From assembly GCF_014201905.1 (NCBI RefSeq), contig NZ_JACHFM010000004.1:310001-374000 (forward strand): a DNA stretch of 64,000 bases, given 5' to 3'. Shown here in pieces: positions 35,879 through 46,151 of this stretch (position 1 is its first letter; each line of letters starts with the position of its first letter). The position numbers and the translations under genes were made by a program. Source of the stretch: Amaricoccus macauensis (GTDB lineage: Bacteria > Pseudomonadota > Alphaproteobacteria > Rhodobacterales > Rhodobacteraceae). The notes below the pieces were generated by a model that worked only from the letters and a program-made list of their open reading frames with translations, was not told where the DNA came from and did no database searches.

Positions 35879-36442
35879 ATGGCGGACAGCGAGCGATTTC
35901 CCGGCTGGCACGGCACCACGATCATCGGCGTGCGCAAGGGCGGCCGCGTCGTCGTCGCGGGCGACGGTCAGGTGAGCCTCGGCCAGACGGTCATCAAGGG
36001 GACCGCGCGAAAGGTGCGCCGCCTCACGCCCGGCGGCCAGACGGTGGTCTGCGGCTTCGCGGGCTCCACCGCCGACGCCTTTACCCTGCTGGAGCGCCTC
36101 GAGAAGAAGCTCGAAGCCGCCCCCGGCCAGCTCCAGCGCGCCGCCGTCGAGCTGGCGAAGGACTGGCGCACCGACAAGTACCTCAGAAACCTCGAGGCCA
36201 TGCTGATCGTCACCGACGGCCACGACCTGCTGGTCGTGACCGGTGCGGGTGACGTGCTCGAGCCCGAGCATGACGTCGCCGCGATCGGCTCGGGGGGCAA
36301 CTACGCCCTCGCCGCCGCCCGCGCGCTCATGGACACCGATCTCGACGCCGAGGCCGTCGCGCGCAAGGCCATGGCCATCGCCGCCGACATCTGCGTCTAC
36401 ACCAACGGCAACGTCGTCGTGGAAAGCCTCGAGGCGAGGTGA
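35879..36442 (+). CDS. hslV: ATP-dependent protease peptidase subunit HslV (ClpQ)
   Basis: The 187-residue proteasome-like peptidase matures by cleavage before Thr13 ([12 protein letters not shown]), which becomes the catalytic N-terminus. The blocks [22 protein letters not shown] and [14 protein letters not shown] are family hallmarks. Two hexameric rings work with the unfoldase HslU to degrade damaged or misfolded proteins. The ATG at 35879 has a GGAGGGA site. It overlaps the GNAT gene by GTGA, forming hslV-GNAT-hslU. Confidence 0.97.
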   Translation: MADSERFPGWHGTTIIGVRKGGRVVVAGDGQVSLGQTVIKGTARKVRRLTPGGQTVVCGFAGSTADAFTLLERLEKKLEAAPGQLQRAAVELAKDWRTDKYLRNLEAMLIVTDGHDLLVVTGAGDVLEPEHDVAAIGSGGNYALAAARALMDTDLDAEAVARKAMAIAADICVYTNGNVVVESLEAR

Positions 36443-36993
36443 CCGGCATGGCCGTGGAGTGGATGGCGGGTGAGATCAGGTTTCGGCCGGTCACGGCGTC
36501 CGACTACCCCGTGATCCGTGCCTGGCTCGAACTGCCGCACATCCGGGAGTGGTGGGGCGCCCCTGACGAGGAACTCGGACACATCCGCACCATGGTGGAA
36601 GGGCGCGACACGACGCGACCGTTCGTGATCGAGCTTGGCGACCGCCCGGTGGGCTACATCCAGTACTGGTTCGTCAGTGATCAGCAGACCGCCACGGCGA
36701 TCGCCACCTACCCGTGGCTCGCCGAACTGCCAGCGGATGCCGTCGGCGTCGATCTGTCGATCGGCGACCCTGCCCTCATCGGGCGCGGTCTTGGCTCGGC
36801 GGCTCTCGCCGCCTTTACCCGCAAGCTCGTCGGCGAAGGCTTCGAGACAATCGTCATCGACCCCGACGCCGCCAATACCCGCGCCGTCCGGGCCTATTCC
36901 AACGCCGGCTACGCGCCCGTTCCCGATCTCGCGGGACGGACCGGCGATACCCTCATCATGCAGTACCAGCCCGAGGCTCGTCCGATCCCATGA
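36439..36993 (+). CDS. GNAT acetyltransferase, AAC(6')-like, inside hslVU
   Basis: This roughly 180-residue GNAT enzyme has the acetyl-CoA pyrophosphate loop region [13 protein letters not shown] and the late motif [19 protein letters not shown]. The N-terminal HIREWWG and VGYIQYW stretches resemble aminoglycoside 6'-N-acetyltransferase and siderophore-type acetyltransferases (Acetyltransf_8). It is translationally coupled on both sides (GTGA with hslV, ATGA with hslU). Start candidates are GTG 36439, ATG 36448 and ATG 36463. Substrate unknown; resistance activity should not be assumed. Confidence 0.82.
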   Translation: MTGMAVEWMAGEIRFRPVTASDYPVIRAWLELPHIREWWGAPDEELGHIRTMVEGRDTTRPFVIELGDRPVGYIQYWFVSDQQTATAIATYPWLAELPADAVGVDLSIGDPALIGRGLGSAALAAFTRKLVGEGFETIVIDPDAANTRAVRAYSNAGYAPVPDLAGRTGDTLIMQYQPEARPIP

Positions 36994-38297
36994 CCGAACT
37001 CACCCCACGCGAGATCGTCTCCGAACTCGACCGCTTCATCATCGGCCAGGCTGACGCCAAGCGCGCGGTCGCGGTCGCGCTCCGCAACCGCTGGCGCCGC
37101 AAGCAGCTGCCGGACGACATCCGCGAAGAAGTCTATCCGAAGAACATCCTGATGATCGGCCCGACCGGTGTCGGCAAGACCGAGATCTCGCGCCGCCTCG
37201 CCAAGCTCGCGAAGGCGCCGTTCCTCAAGGTCGAGGCGACGAAGTTCACCGAAGTCGGCTACGTCGGCCGCGACGTGGAGCAGATCGTCCGCGACCTCGC
37301 CGATGCCGCCGTCGCCATGGTGCGCGAGGACATGCGCGAGCGGGTGAAGGCACGCGCCCACGAGGCCGCCGAGAACCGGGTGATCGACGCGCTTGCCGGC
37401 GATGGCGCGCGCGATCAGACCCGGGACATGTTCCGCCGCAAGCTCCGCTCGGGTGAGCTCGACGACAAGGAGATCGAACTCGAAGTAACCGACACGTCGA
37501 GCCCGTTCCCGATGATGGACATCCCCGGTCAGCCCGGCATGGGGATGGGCGCGATGAACCTCGGCGACATCTTCGGCAAGGCATTTGGCGGGCGGAAAGT
37601 GCGCCGCCGCCTGACCGTCGCGCAGTCCTACGACCTGCTGATCACCGAGGAGGCCGACAAGCTTCTGGACCCCGAGGCGGTGAACCGTGAAGCCGTGACG
37701 GCGGTGGAGCAGAACGGCATCGTCTTCCTCGACGAGATCGACAAGGTCTGCGCCCGGGCCGAGACCCGCGGCGCCGACGTCTCGCGCGAGGGGGTGCAGC
37801 GCGATCTGCTGCCGCTCATCGAGGGCACGACCGTGTCGACCAAATACGGGCCGGTGAAGACGGACCATGTGCTCTTCATCGCGTCGGGCGCCTTCCATAT
37901 CGCCAAGCCCTCCGATCTCCTGCCGGAGCTACAGGGCCGCCTGCCGATCCGCGTCGAACTCCGGGCGCTGACCGAACACGACTTCATCCGCATCCTGACC
38001 GAGACCGACAATGCGCTGACCCTGCAATATGCCGCGCTGATGCAGACCGAAGGCGTCTCGATCACCTTCACCAACGATGGCATCGAGGCGCTCGCCCGCA
38101 TCGCCGCCGAAGTGAACCGGGCAGTGGAGAACATCGGCGCCCGGCGGCTGCACACCGTGCTGGAGCGGGTGTTCGAGGAGCTCTCGTTCACCGCGCCTGA
38201 CCGCTCCGGGGAAGCGGTCACGGTCGATGCCGCCTTCGTTGAAGAGTACCTGGGCGAGCTCAGCCGCTCTGCCGATCTGTCGCGCTACGTGCTCTGA
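36990..38297 (+). CDS. hslU: ATP-dependent protease ATPase subunit HslU (ClpY)
   Basis: This 435-residue AAA+ unfoldase has Walker [10 protein letters not shown], the pore motif region VGYVGRDVE, Walker [10 protein letters not shown] and the C-terminal tail ending LSRYVL that docks into HslV. The intermediate I-domain (about 110-240) contains the charged helices seen in other HslU proteins. The start overlaps the GNAT stop, and the stop overlaps the NUDIX start. Confidence 0.97.
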   Translation: MTELTPREIVSELDRFIIGQADAKRAVAVALRNRWRRKQLPDDIREEVYPKNILMIGPTGVGKTEISRRLAKLAKAPFLKVEATKFTEVGYVGRDVEQIVRDLADAAVAMVREDMRERVKARAHEAAENRVIDALAGDGARDQTRDMFRRKLRSGELDDKEIELEVTDTSSPFPMMDIPGQPGMGMGAMNLGDIFGKAFGGRKVRRRLTVAQSYDLLITEEADKLLDPEAVNREAVTAVEQNGIVFLDEIDKVCARAETRGADVSREGVQRDLLPLIEGTTVSTKYGPVKTDHVLFIASGAFHIAKPSDLLPELQGRLPIRVELRALTEHDFIRILTETDNALTLQYAALMQTEGVSITFTNDGIEALARIAAEVNRAVENIGARRLHTVLERVFEELSFTAPDRSGEAVTVDAAFVEEYLGELSRSADLSRYVL

Positions 38298-38770
38298 TGC
38301 TGGCACGCTTCGGCGAGCCGGTCGAACCCGGTCGGCGCTATACCGACCGGGTGGGCGCCTACGCGGTGATCCGTCAGGGCGACGATGTGCTCGTCACCGA
38401 GCAGGAGGCCACCAGCCGTGAGTTCCAGCTGCCCGGTGGCGGCATCGATCCCGGCGAGGGCGCGCTCCGGGCGCTGCACCGCGAGTGTCTCGAAGAGATC
38501 GGATGGCGCATTGCCGTCACCCGCCGCCTCGGCGCCTTCCAGCGGTTCACCTATATGCCGGAATACGATCTCTGGGCGCGCAAGGTCTGCCACATCTACC
38601 TCGCTCGCCCGGTGCGGCGCCTCGGCCCGCCGTCGGAGGCGGGCCACACCGCCGTCTGGATGACGATTCCCGCGGCGCTGGATCTGCTCGCCGTCGATGG
38701 GGACCGGTACTTCCTCGGGCTGGTCGCGCGGCTCGATCTGCGCCCGGACCGCAAGTACCGGACGGTGTGA
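38297..38770 (+). CDS. NUDIX hydrolase
   Basis: The 157-residue protein carries a complete Nudix box, GGIDPGEGALRALHRECLEE followed by IGW, which binds metal for pyrophosphate hydrolysis. The opening RVGAYAVIRQGDDVLVTEQ is a typical beta-sheet entry. The nucleotide substrate cannot be told. Its ATG overlaps the hslU stop by one base, so it belongs to the hslV operon and may share its stress regulation. Confidence 0.9.
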   Translation: MLARFGEPVEPGRRYTDRVGAYAVIRQGDDVLVTEQEATSREFQLPGGGIDPGEGALRALHRECLEEIGWRIAVTRRLGAFQRFTYMPEYDLWARKVCHIYLARPVRRLGPPSEAGHTAVWMTIPAALDLLAVDGDRYFLGLVARLDLRPDRKYRTV

Positions 38771-38852
38771 GCCCCTTGCTCTGAAGTCCTCCTGAAGTTG
38801 TGTTCACGCTCGGCCCTTGTGCTGTCGCCCCGGACGCACGATGGTCCCCGCC

Positions 38853-40202
38853 ATGTCACTCACGAAGTCCCGACGCCGCAGAACTTCCCGTCTTGCACGC
38901 CTTGTCAGGGTGCTGGCGCTGGCACTCGTTGTCTTGTCGCCACTTGGCCTTCTTCTACTGATGGTTGAGACGCATCCGCGCGTCACCGACGCCGGCCCTC
39001 CCGACGCGCTGGCCGCCGAGCGCATCCGCGTGGTCGCGGCGCGGCTGAAGGCAATGATCGACGACGACGCGCCGCAGGCGGGGTTCTCGATCAGCGAGGA
39101 CGAACTCAATGCCGTGCTCGCGGCCGGACAGCGGCTCGCGCCGGGCACCTTCGGACGGGCGCACGTCGACGGAGGGCACGCGACGCTTGACCTCTCCGTT
39201 GGCCCACCGCTGGTGCCACACGCCCTCTGGGCGAACCTTCACCTCAGCGTGGCGCCGTCGGACTCCGGGCTGGTGCTCGACTCGGCCCGCCTCGGCCGGC
39301 TGCCGGTGCCGCCGTGGCTGGCGCTCGAGGCGATCCGCATCGGGCTCGACCGCAAGCTTGGTGATGGCCTCGGCAGCGACCTGCTTGCCAGCGTCGCCTG
39401 GGTTCGCCTCAACCTCACCCCGCGCGACGCGAAACCGGCCGTGGCTGTCGCCTTCGACTTCGACGCCGCCGGTGGGCCGGAGTTCTTCGGCCGGTTGCGT
39501 GCCCGGGTGATCGAGGCCGCAGGCTCCACGGCACGGGACCGGGTCTACATGCTGGCCTGGATCCTCGACCAGCGCGCGCGCCGCGGCGGCCTGCCGCGCG
39601 ACGGCTCGATCCTGCCATGGCTGAAGCAGGCACTGACCGCGCCCAGCGATCCGCGCAACCGCGAGGCCGACCGGGAAGGTCTGCGCGCCGCGCTCTACAC
39701 CCTCGCCCTCGTCTGCGGCGACCCGGACTTTGGCACCTCGATCGCCGTCGGCTTCAACGAGCGGATGCAGAGCGCCGCCAGCGGCTGCGCCGGCACGACG
39801 CTCGCCGGTCGCGCCGACCTCAGGAAACACTTCCTGGTCTCCGCCGGCCTCTACGCCGTCAACACCGGTCAGGCGGCCTTCGGCATGGGCGAACTGAAGG
39901 AGCTGCTCGACAGCAACCCCGGCGGCAGCGGGTTTTCCTTCGACGACATGGCGGCCGATCTCGCCGGCGTCCGCTTCGCCCGCGCGTTCCTCGCCGCCCC
40001 GCCCGAGCGCTGGGCGGACATGCTGGCGCGGATCGCGACCGAAGCGGACATCATGCCCTCGATCGACGGCCTGCCGAGCGGCCTCAGCGAGGCAGAGTTC
40101 CGCGCCCGCTTCCGCGACGTGGACAGCCCCGAGTACGCCGCGATGGTCGCCGAGATCGAGCGGCGCGTCGACGCTCTGCCCCTCGACCAGCCGAGGGGCT
40201 GA
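38853..40202 (+). CDS. Unrecognised membrane-anchored protein
   Basis: I do not recognise this 449-residue protein. It has a basic N-terminus (SRRRRTSRLAR) followed by one hydrophobic helix (about 18-40), consistent with an inner-membrane anchor and periplasmic body. Residues about 55-210 are a beta-rich part with alternating hydrophobic strands (for example WANLHLSVAPSDSGLVLDSA). The C-terminal half is helical and contains two Cys that could pair (LVCGD and ASGCAG). The start could also be ATG 38841. It stands alone between the NUDIX gene and a convergent DUF305 gene. Confidence 0.75.
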   Translation: MSLTKSRRRRTSRLARLVRVLALALVVLSPLGLLLLMVETHPRVTDAGPPDALAAERIRVVAARLKAMIDDDAPQAGFSISEDELNAVLAAGQRLAPGTFGRAHVDGGHATLDLSVGPPLVPHALWANLHLSVAPSDSGLVLDSARLGRLPVPPWLALEAIRIGLDRKLGDGLGSDLLASVAWVRLNLTPRDAKPAVAVAFDFDAAGGPEFFGRLRARVIEAAGSTARDRVYMLAWILDQRARRGGLPRDGSILPWLKQALTAPSDPRNREADREGLRAALYTLALVCGDPDFGTSIAVGFNERMQSAASGCAGTTLAGRADLRKHFLVSAGLYAVNTGQAAFGMGELKELLDSNPGGSGFSFDDMAADLAGVRFARAFLAAPPERWADMLARIATEADIMPSIDGLPSGLSEAEFRARFRDVDSPEYAAMVAEIERRVDALPLDQPRG

Positions 40203-40206
40203 CCGG

Positions 40207-40566
40207 TCAGCCGCCGTGCGCGGCGAGCCATGCCTGCATGTCGGCGATCTCCTTCTCTTGCGCGGCGATCACCGCTTCGGCGAGCGCGCGCATCTCGGGG
40301 TCGCTCCCCTGTTCCAGCTCGACCTTCGCCATGCCGATTGCGCCTTCGTGGTGGGCAATCATGCCCCGCGCGAAGTCGATGTCGACGTTGCCGCTCGGCG
40401 GCACCATCATCGCCTCATGCATCTTCTGCGTCACGGCGTCGAACGGCCCGGGCGCGGCGGCGGCCGTGCCGTGCATGGCGCCGTGGTCCATTCCCTGCAT
40501 CGCGTCTTCGGCGAAGGCGGCGGGCGCAAGGGCACAGACGAGGGCTGCGAATACGATGGAACGCAT
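40207..40566 (-). CDS. DUF305 family periplasmic protein
   Basis: The 119-residue exported protein has a signal peptide (1-19, ending AFA-ED) and a Met/His-rich start ([10 protein letters not shown]). The DUF305 core [23 protein letters not shown] is followed by a helix ending in [10 protein letters not shown]. The His/Met pattern suggests copper or other metal binding, as in CopM-like members of this family. It converges with the gene before it, with only 4 bp between their ends, and is divergent from the dehydratase gene. Confidence 0.85.
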   Translation of the reverse strand: MRSIVFAALVCALAPAAFAEDAMQGMDHGAMHGTAAAAPGPFDAVTQKMHEAMMVPPSGNVDIDFARGMIAHHEGAIGMAKVELEQGSDPEMRALAEAVIAAQEKEIADMQAWLAAHGG

Positions 40567-40698
40567 GGTCTTTCCTCCAGACTGACTCGGGTGCGACCGT
40601 GCCGCTTCCCCCTGCTGGAAGGTCAATCCCCTTGAGACGGCTGTTGCCATCCCCGGCGATCCGGCTCCATATCCTGAGGAAAAGGGAGGATGTTTGCC

Positions 40699-42495
40699 TT
40701 GACCGCCGAGATCACCAAGGGCCTGCGCTCGCGCGCATGGTTCGACAACCCGGGCAATCCGGACATGACGGCGCTCTACCTCGAGCGCTATCTGAACTAC
40801 GGCATCAGCCGCGAGGAACTGCAATCGGGCAAGCCGATCATCGGCATTGCACAGACCGGCTCCGACCTTTCGCCCTGCAACCGTCACCATCTGGAGCTGG
40901 CGAAGCGCCTGCGGGACGGCATCCGCGAGGCTGGCGGCATCGCGATGGAGTTCCCCGTCCACCCGATCCAGGAGACCGGCAAGCGCCCGACCGCGGGCCT
41001 TGACCGCAACCTCACCTACCTCGGCCTCGTCGAGGTGCTTTACGGCTACCCGCTCGACGGCGTGGTCCTGACGATCGGCTGCGACAAGACGACGCCCGCG
41101 CTGCTGATGGCGGCGGCGACCGTCAACATCCCGGCGATCGCCTTCTCGGTCGGCCCGATGCTGAACGGCTGGTTCCGCGGCGAGCGCACGGGCTCGGGCA
41201 CCATCGTCTGGAAGGCCCGCGAGATGATGGCGCGGGGCGAAATCGACTACGGCGGGTTTCTCGACCTCGTGGCCTCGTCGGCGCCATCGACCGGCTACTG
41301 CAACACCATGGGCACCGCGACGACGATGAACTCGCTCGCAGAGGCGCTCGGCATGCAGCTTCCGGGCTCCGCCGCGATCCCGGCTCCCTACCGCGACCGG
41401 CAGGAGATGGCGTGGCGCACCGGCAAGCGCATCGTCGACATGGTGGCGGAAGACCTGAAGCCCTCCGACATCATGACGCGCGAGGCGTTCATCAACGCGA
41501 TCCGGGTCAACTCCGCCATCGGCGGCTCGACGAACGCGCCGATCCATCTCAACGCCATCGCCCGCCACCTCGGCGTCGAGCTTTCCATCGAGGACTGGCA
41601 GACCTTCGGCGAAGAGATCCCGCTGCTCGTCAACCTCCAGCCGGCGGGCGAATACCTCGGCGAGGACTATTACCACGCCGGCGGCGTGCCGGCGGTGTTC
41701 GGCCAGCTCATCGAGCACGGCCTGATCGACGAGAGCGTCATGACGGCGAGCGGCAAGACCGTGGGCGAGTGCTATCGCGGCGCGGTCATCACCGACGAGA
41801 ACGTCATCCGGCCCTTCGACCGGCCGCTGAAGGAGCGTGCGGGCTTCCGGGTGCTCTCGGGCAACATCTTCCACTCCGCGGTGATGAAGATGAGCGTGAT
41901 CAGCCAGGAGTTCCGCGACCGCTACCTGTCGAACCCGGAGCATCCGAACCACTTCGAGGGCCGCGCGGTGGTCTTCGACGGGCCGGAGGACTACCACCAC
42001 CGCATCGACGATCCGGCCCTGGGCATCGACGCGAACACCATCCTCTTCATGCGCGGCGCTGGACCCAAGGGCTATCCCGGCGCGGCCGAGGTGGTGAACA
42101 TGCGCGCGCCGGACTACCTGCTGAAGCAGGGGATTTCGTCGCTCGTCTGCGTCGGTGACGGCCGGCAGTCCGGCACGAGCGGCAGCCCGTCGATCCTGAA
42201 CGCCTCGCCCGAGGCGGCGTCGGGAGGTGGCCTCGCCCTCATCGAGACCGGCGACCGGGTGGTGCTCGACCTGAACGACGGCCGGCTCGACCTTCTCGTG
42301 GACGACGCCGAGCTGGCGCGCCGGCGCGAGAAGCTCGCCGCCGACGGGGGCTATCAGTATCCCGCGCACCAGACCCCGTGGCAGGAGATCCAGCGCGGCA
42401 TCGTCGGTGAGCTCGAGACCGGCGCGGTGCTGGAGCCGGCGGTGAAGTACCAGCGTATCGCCCAGACCAAGGGCATTCCGCGCGACAACCACTGA
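40699..42495 (+). CDS. IlvD/EDD family pentonate-type dehydratase
   Basis: This 598-residue Fe-S dehydratase has the three cluster ligands Cys60 (SPCNRHH), Cys128 (IGCDKTT) and Cys201 (GYCNTMGT). These are almost the positions known for L-arabinonate and D-xylonate dehydratases, which favours a sugar-acid substrate over dihydroxyacid dehydratase. It removes water from a pentonate or hexonate to give a 2-keto-3-deoxy acid. TTG 40699 is preferred over ATG 40690, because the GGGAGG site is directly adjacent to the ATG but 9 nt from the TTG. The exact sugar acid is not determinable here. Confidence 0.82.
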   Translation: MTAEITKGLRSRAWFDNPGNPDMTALYLERYLNYGISREELQSGKPIIGIAQTGSDLSPCNRHHLELAKRLRDGIREAGGIAMEFPVHPIQETGKRPTAGLDRNLTYLGLVEVLYGYPLDGVVLTIGCDKTTPALLMAAATVNIPAIAFSVGPMLNGWFRGERTGSGTIVWKAREMMARGEIDYGGFLDLVASSAPSTGYCNTMGTATTMNSLAEALGMQLPGSAAIPAPYRDRQEMAWRTGKRIVDMVAEDLKPSDIMTREAFINAIRVNSAIGGSTNAPIHLNAIARHLGVELSIEDWQTFGEEIPLLVNLQPAGEYLGEDYYHAGGVPAVFGQLIEHGLIDESVMTASGKTVGECYRGAVITDENVIRPFDRPLKERAGFRVLSGNIFHSAVMKMSVISQEFRDRYLSNPEHPNHFEGRAVVFDGPEDYHHRIDDPALGIDANTILFMRGAGPKGYPGAAEVVNMRAPDYLLKQGISSLVCVGDGRQSGTSGSPSILNASPEAASGGGLALIETGDRVVLDLNDGRLDLLVDDAELARRREKLAADGGYQYPAHQTPWQEIQRGIVGELETGAVLEPAVKYQRIAQTKGIPRDNH

Positions 42496-42515
42496 CCGCG
42501 CCGATCCCGAAAGCA

Positions 42516-42551
42516 ATCGGGCCACCCGTCAGATGCGACGGGCGGCCCGAT
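42516..42551. terminator. Hairpin terminator between dehydratase and icd
   Basis: ATCGGGCC-A-CCCGTC and GACGGG-C-GGCCCGAT form a 14-bp stem with one A-C mismatch around AGATGC. It lies between two convergent genes and is followed by GTCTGTCTGCTCT. The tails are only moderately T-rich on either strand. Confidence 0.6.
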
Positions 42552-42605
42552 GTCTGTCTGCTCTGGTCGGCCCGCAGGGCGGTCAGCCCACCCCGCGGCG
42601 GAAAC

Positions 42606-43817
42606 TCAGCCGATCGCCTTCTGCAGGTTCTCGTCGATCTTGTCGAGGAAGCCGGTCGTGGTGAGCCACTTCTGGTCCGGCCCGACGAGGAGCGCGAGAT
42701 CCTTGGTCATGAACCCGGACTCGACCGTATCGACCGTCACCTTGTCGAGCGTCTCGGCGAAGCGCTTCAGCTCTGCATTGTCGTCGAGCTTGGCGCGGTG
42801 CTTCAGGCCGCCGGTCCACGCGTAGATCGAGGCGACCGAGTTCGTCGAGGTCTGCTCGCCCTTCTGGTGCTGGCGATAGTGCCGCGTCACGGTGCCGTGC
42901 GCCGCCTCGGCCTCGACCGTCTTGCCGTCCGGCGTCATCAGGACCGAGGTCATGAGGCCGAGCGAGCCGAAGCCCTGCGCCACGGTGTCGGACTGTACGT
43001 CGCCATCGTAGTTCTTGCAGGCCCAGACATAGCCGCCGGACCACTTGAGCGAGGCCGCCACCATGTCGTCGATCAGCCGGTGCTCGTAGGTGATCCCGGC
43101 CTTCTTGAAGGCATCGGCGAATTCCTCTTCGAACACCTGCTGGAACAGATCCTTGAAGCGGCCGTCATAGGCCTTCAGGATGGTGTTCTTGGTGGAGAGG
43201 TAGAGCGGCCACTTCAGGCCCAGCGCGTAGTTCATGGATGCGCGCGCGAAGTCGATGATCGACTGGTCGAGGTTGTACATCGCCATCGTCACACCGGCGC
43301 CGGGTGCGTCGAACACCTCGCGCTCGATCGTCTCGCCGTCTTCCCCGACGAACTTGATCGTCAGCTTGCCCTTGCCGGGGAAGCGGAAGTCGGTGGCGCG
43401 GTACTGGTCGCCGAAGGCGTGGCGGCCGACGACGACCGGCTTGGTCCAGCCCGGAACCAGACGCGGCACGTTGCGGCAGATGATCGGCTGGCGGAAGATC
43501 ACGCCGCCGAGGATGTTGCGGATCGTGCCGTTCGGCGACCGCCACATCTGCTTCAGGCCGAACTCCTCGACGCGTGCCTCGTCCGGGGTGATGGTCGCGC
43601 ACTTCACGCCGACCCCGTACTCCTTGATGGCGTTCGCAGCGTCGACGGTGATCTGGTCGTCGGTGCGGTCGCGCTCCTCGATCCCGAGATCGTAGTACTT
43701 CAGGTCGACGTCGAGATACGGCAGGATCAGCTTCGTCTTGATGTAGTCCCAGATGATCCGGGTCATCTCGTCGCCGTCGAGCTCGACGACCGGATTATCG
43801 ACCTTGATCTTCGCCAT
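42606..43817 (-). CDS. icd: NADP-dependent isocitrate dehydrogenase
   Basis: The 403-residue enzyme is of the homodimeric eukaryotic-like type found in alphaproteobacteria. It starts [18 protein letters not shown] and has the substrate motif SPNGTIRN, the metal-binding [10 protein letters not shown] and the cofactor region [12 protein letters not shown]. It converts isocitrate to 2-oxoglutarate with NADP in the TCA cycle. A GAGGGG site precedes the ATG at 43817. A promoter and a 16-bp palindrome lie upstream (43851-43916). Confidence 0.97.
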   Translation of the reverse strand: MAKIKVDNPVVELDGDEMTRIIWDYIKTKLILPYLDVDLKYYDLGIEERDRTDDQITVDAANAIKEYGVGVKCATITPDEARVEEFGLKQMWRSPNGTIRNILGGVIFRQPIICRNVPRLVPGWTKPVVVGRHAFGDQYRATDFRFPGKGKLTIKFVGEDGETIEREVFDAPGAGVTMAMYNLDQSIIDFARASMNYALGLKWPLYLSTKNTILKAYDGRFKDLFQQVFEEEFADAFKKAGITYEHRLIDDMVAASLKWSGGYVWACKNYDGDVQSDTVAQGFGSLGLMTSVLMTPDGKTVEAEAAHGTVTRHYRQHQKGEQTSTNSVASIYAWTGGLKHRAKLDDNAELKRFAETLDKVTVDTVESGFMTKDLALLVGPDQKWLTTTGFLDKIDENLQKAIG

Positions 43818-43850
43818 CAGATGATTGCCCCTCGCAGCTAGGTGTCCCGT

Positions 43851-43879
43851 GGTCTAGGCGCTGCTGCAATAATCCACAA
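43851..43879 (-). promoter_or_regulatory. Candidate promoter of icd
   Basis: On the minus strand, TTGTGG (complement of 43874-43879), a 17-bp spacer and TAGACC (43851-43856) form a plausible sigma-70 promoter. The -10 element lies about 34 bp before the icd start codon. Confidence 0.45.
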
Positions 43880-43900
43880 GCGCGCTGAGGGGAAGGGTCT

Positions 43901-43916
43901 GCATACATATGTATGC
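43901..43916. promoter_or_regulatory. Perfect 16-bp palindrome upstream of icd
   Basis: GCATACATATGTATGC is fully self-complementary. It stands 21 bp upstream of the candidate icd -35 element, where an activator would bind. ATACATATGTAT cores are seen in operators of GntR-type regulators, but the family cannot be assigned from this alone. The wider gap 43818-44045 holds no gene. Confidence 0.5.
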
Positions 43917-44045
43917 GAAAAAATGCCGACGGATGGTGCATTATCGCATCATGCCGACCGAAACGCAGACCTCGGCGGGCCGGCCAGCATCAATCGGCGC
44001 GGAATCGGCCCGTTTCGGACAGGCCAGCGCGCCGAAGCCCCGTCC

Positions 44046-45047
44046 TCAGACGCGCAATCGGCTGCCGTCCTCGGCGAAGTGGAAGCCTCTGGCCGGGTCG
44101 GGGGTGAGGAACACCCGCTCGTCCACCTCAAAGCGGTGCTCCCCGAAGAGCCGGACCGCCACGAGGCCATGCTCCTCGCAGCGCGCGTAGACGTTGGTCT
44201 CGCCGCCCAGATGCTCGACGTGGCTCACGGTGGCCGCAATCGCCCCCTGCCCGCGGTCGATGGCGACGTGCTCCGGCCGGATGCCGAGCGTCTTGCCCGG
44301 TTGCCCGAGCGGGCCGGCGGCGAGGAAGTTCATTTTCGGTGACCCGATGAAGCCCGCGACGAACATGTTGGCGGGATCGTTGTAGAGCGTCATCGGCGCG
44401 CCCACCTGCTCGACCCGCCCGGCGTTCAGCACGACGATGCGGTCGGCGAGCGTCATCGCCTCCACCTGATCGTGGGTGACATAGATCATCGTCGCGCCGA
44501 GCTCGCGGTGCAGGCGGGCAATCTCGATGCGGGTCGCGACCCGGAGCGCCGCGTCGAGGTTGGAAAGCGGCTCGTCGAAGAGGAAGAGCTTCGGCGTGCG
44601 CACGATGGACCGCCCGATCGCGACGCGCTGCCGCTGCCCGCCGGAGAGCTCGGCCGGGCGGCGTTCGAGCAGCGGGTCGAGCGAGAGCATGGCCGACGCG
44701 GCGGCGACGCGCTCCTTTACCGTGGCGGCGTCGGCACCGGACTGTTTCAGCCCGAGGCCCATGTTGTCGCGCACGCTCAGGTGCGGGTAGAGCGCGTAGC
44801 TCTGGAACACCATGGCGATCTCGCGCTTCGCCGGCGGCACGTCGTTCACCCGCCGGCCGTCGATCACCACGTCGCCCGAGGTCGCGTCCTCGAGCCCTGC
44901 GATGATGCGCAGCAGCGTGGACTTGCCGCAGCCCGACGGACCCACGAAGACGCAGAATTCGCCGTCCGCGACCTCGAGGTCCACGCCCTTGATGACGTGG
45001 GTCGCTCCGAACGACTTGGTGACGGCAGTCAGTGTCAGCGATCCCAT
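44046..45047 (-). CDS. Sugar ABC transporter ATP-binding protein, UgpC/MsmK type
   Basis: The 333-residue ATPase has Walker [10 protein letters not shown], the signature [14 protein letters not shown], Walker [13 protein letters not shown] and a C-terminal regulatory OB (TOBE) domain starting near [10 protein letters not shown]. It energises a carbohydrate importer of the MalFGK type. It is the last gene of a three-gene minus-strand operon, and its start overlaps the stop of the oxidoreductase gene (TGATG). Confidence 0.92.
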   Translation of the reverse strand: MGSLTLTAVTKSFGATHVIKGVDLEVADGEFCVFVGPSGCGKSTLLRIIAGLEDATSGDVVIDGRRVNDVPPAKREIAMVFQSYALYPHLSVRDNMGLGLKQSGADAATVKERVAAASAMLSLDPLLERRPAELSGGQRQRVAIGRSIVRTPKLFLFDEPLSNLDAALRVATRIEIARLHRELGATMIYVTHDQVEAMTLADRIVVLNAGRVEQVGAPMTLYNDPANMFVAGFIGSPKMNFLAAGPLGQPGKTLGIRPEHVAIDRGQGAIAATVSHVEHLGGETNVYARCEEHGLVAVRLFGEHRFEVDERVFLTPDPARGFHFAEDGSRLRV

Positions 45048-46075
45048 CAGAGCCTCACGGGCTGGCCGGAGCGCACGCTTTCGTCGGCCGCAAGGCAGAC
45101 CTTGAGCGAGGCGACTGCATCGGCGAGGTGGCGGGAGAGGTCGAGATCCCCGGAGATGGCGTGGGCGACGAACGCGGCCTCGCGGTCGCAGAGCTCCTGA
45201 TGTCCGGGTTCGTCGGTCATCGAGAGATCCTCGTCGCCCTGCCCCACCCGGTGAACCCGAAGGAGCGAAGTTCTGGTATGCGTGTCGATGTCGTCGGAGC
45301 GGGCACTCTCCGGCATGCGGATCGAGACCGCGCCATTCGGCGAGATGACGTCCTTCACGAAGAAGGCGGTGTCGGACATCATCGGCCCCCACCCCGCCTC
45401 GTACCACCCGACGGAGCCGTCTCCGAACAGCACCTGAAAGTGGCCGTAGTTGTACATCCCGGGCGCGATCTCGTCCGAGAGCCTCAGTCCCATGCCGCGG
45501 ACCTCCACCGGGGGGGCGTCGGTGATCTGGCACATCACGTCGACGTAGTGGACGCCGCAGTCGACGATGGGCGGCGTCGTCTGCATCAGCGCCTTGTGGA
45601 CCTCCCAGGTCGGGCCGGAGGACTGCTGATTGAGGTTCAGACGGAAGACGAACGGCCCGCCGAGGGCACGGGCCTCGGCGATCAGCCGCTGCCACGACGG
45701 ATGATGCCGCAGGATGTAACCGACGACGACCTTGCGCCCGGTCTCCTGCGCGACGGCGGCAACCCGGTCGGCGTCCTCGCCGGTGGTGGCAAGCGGCTTC
45801 TCGACGAAGACATGGGCGCCCGCCCGCATCGCGGCGATGGCATAGTCGGCATGGCTGTCGGAATAGGTGGCGATCGAGACGAGGTCGGGCCGCAGCGCAT
45901 CGAGCGCCCGCCCGTAGTCGCGGAACTGCTCGTAGCCCTGAAGTTCCGCCGGCAGCGGCGGCTCGGAGCGGTTGGCGAGGCCGACGATCTCGAACGCCGG
46001 ATCCGCATGGTAGGCAAGCGCGTGACTGCGCCCCATGTTGCCAAGCCCGGCGACGAGCGTGCGAAGCGGGGTCAT
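45047..46075 (-). CDS. Gfo/Idh/MocA-family oxidoreductase
   Basis: This 342-residue NAD(P)-dependent enzyme has an N-terminal Rossmann fold ([15 protein letters not shown]), the EKPLA motif (VFVEKPLAT) that carries the catalytic Lys, and a C-terminal domain with [10 protein letters not shown]. Such enzymes oxidise or epimerise sugars, inositols or their derivatives. The flanking sugar ABC genes suggest that it handles the imported compound. The ATG at 46075 is used rather than the longer upstream frame because the Rossmann strand begins immediately after. Confidence 0.88.
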   Translation of the reverse strand: MTPLRTLVAGLGNMGRSHALAYHADPAFEIVGLANRSEPPLPAELQGYEQFRDYGRALDALRPDLVSIATYSDSHADYAIAAMRAGAHVFVEKPLATTGEDADRVAAVAQETGRKVVVGYILRHHPSWQRLIAEARALGGPFVFRLNLNQQSSGPTWEVHKALMQTTPPIVDCGVHYVDVMCQITDAPPVEVRGMGLRLSDEIAPGMYNYGHFQVLFGDGSVGWYEAGWGPMMSDTAFFVKDVISPNGAVSIRMPESARSDDIDTHTRTSLLRVHRVGQGDEDLSMTDEPGHQELCDREAAFVAHAISGDLDLSRHLADAVASLKVCLAADESVRSGQPVRL

Positions 46076-46151
46076 AGGATGGCCGGCCCCTCGAGCGTCG
46101 TGTTCCCCGCGACGCCGCACGGCAACCGACAGGCAGGCGTGGCGTTGTCGT

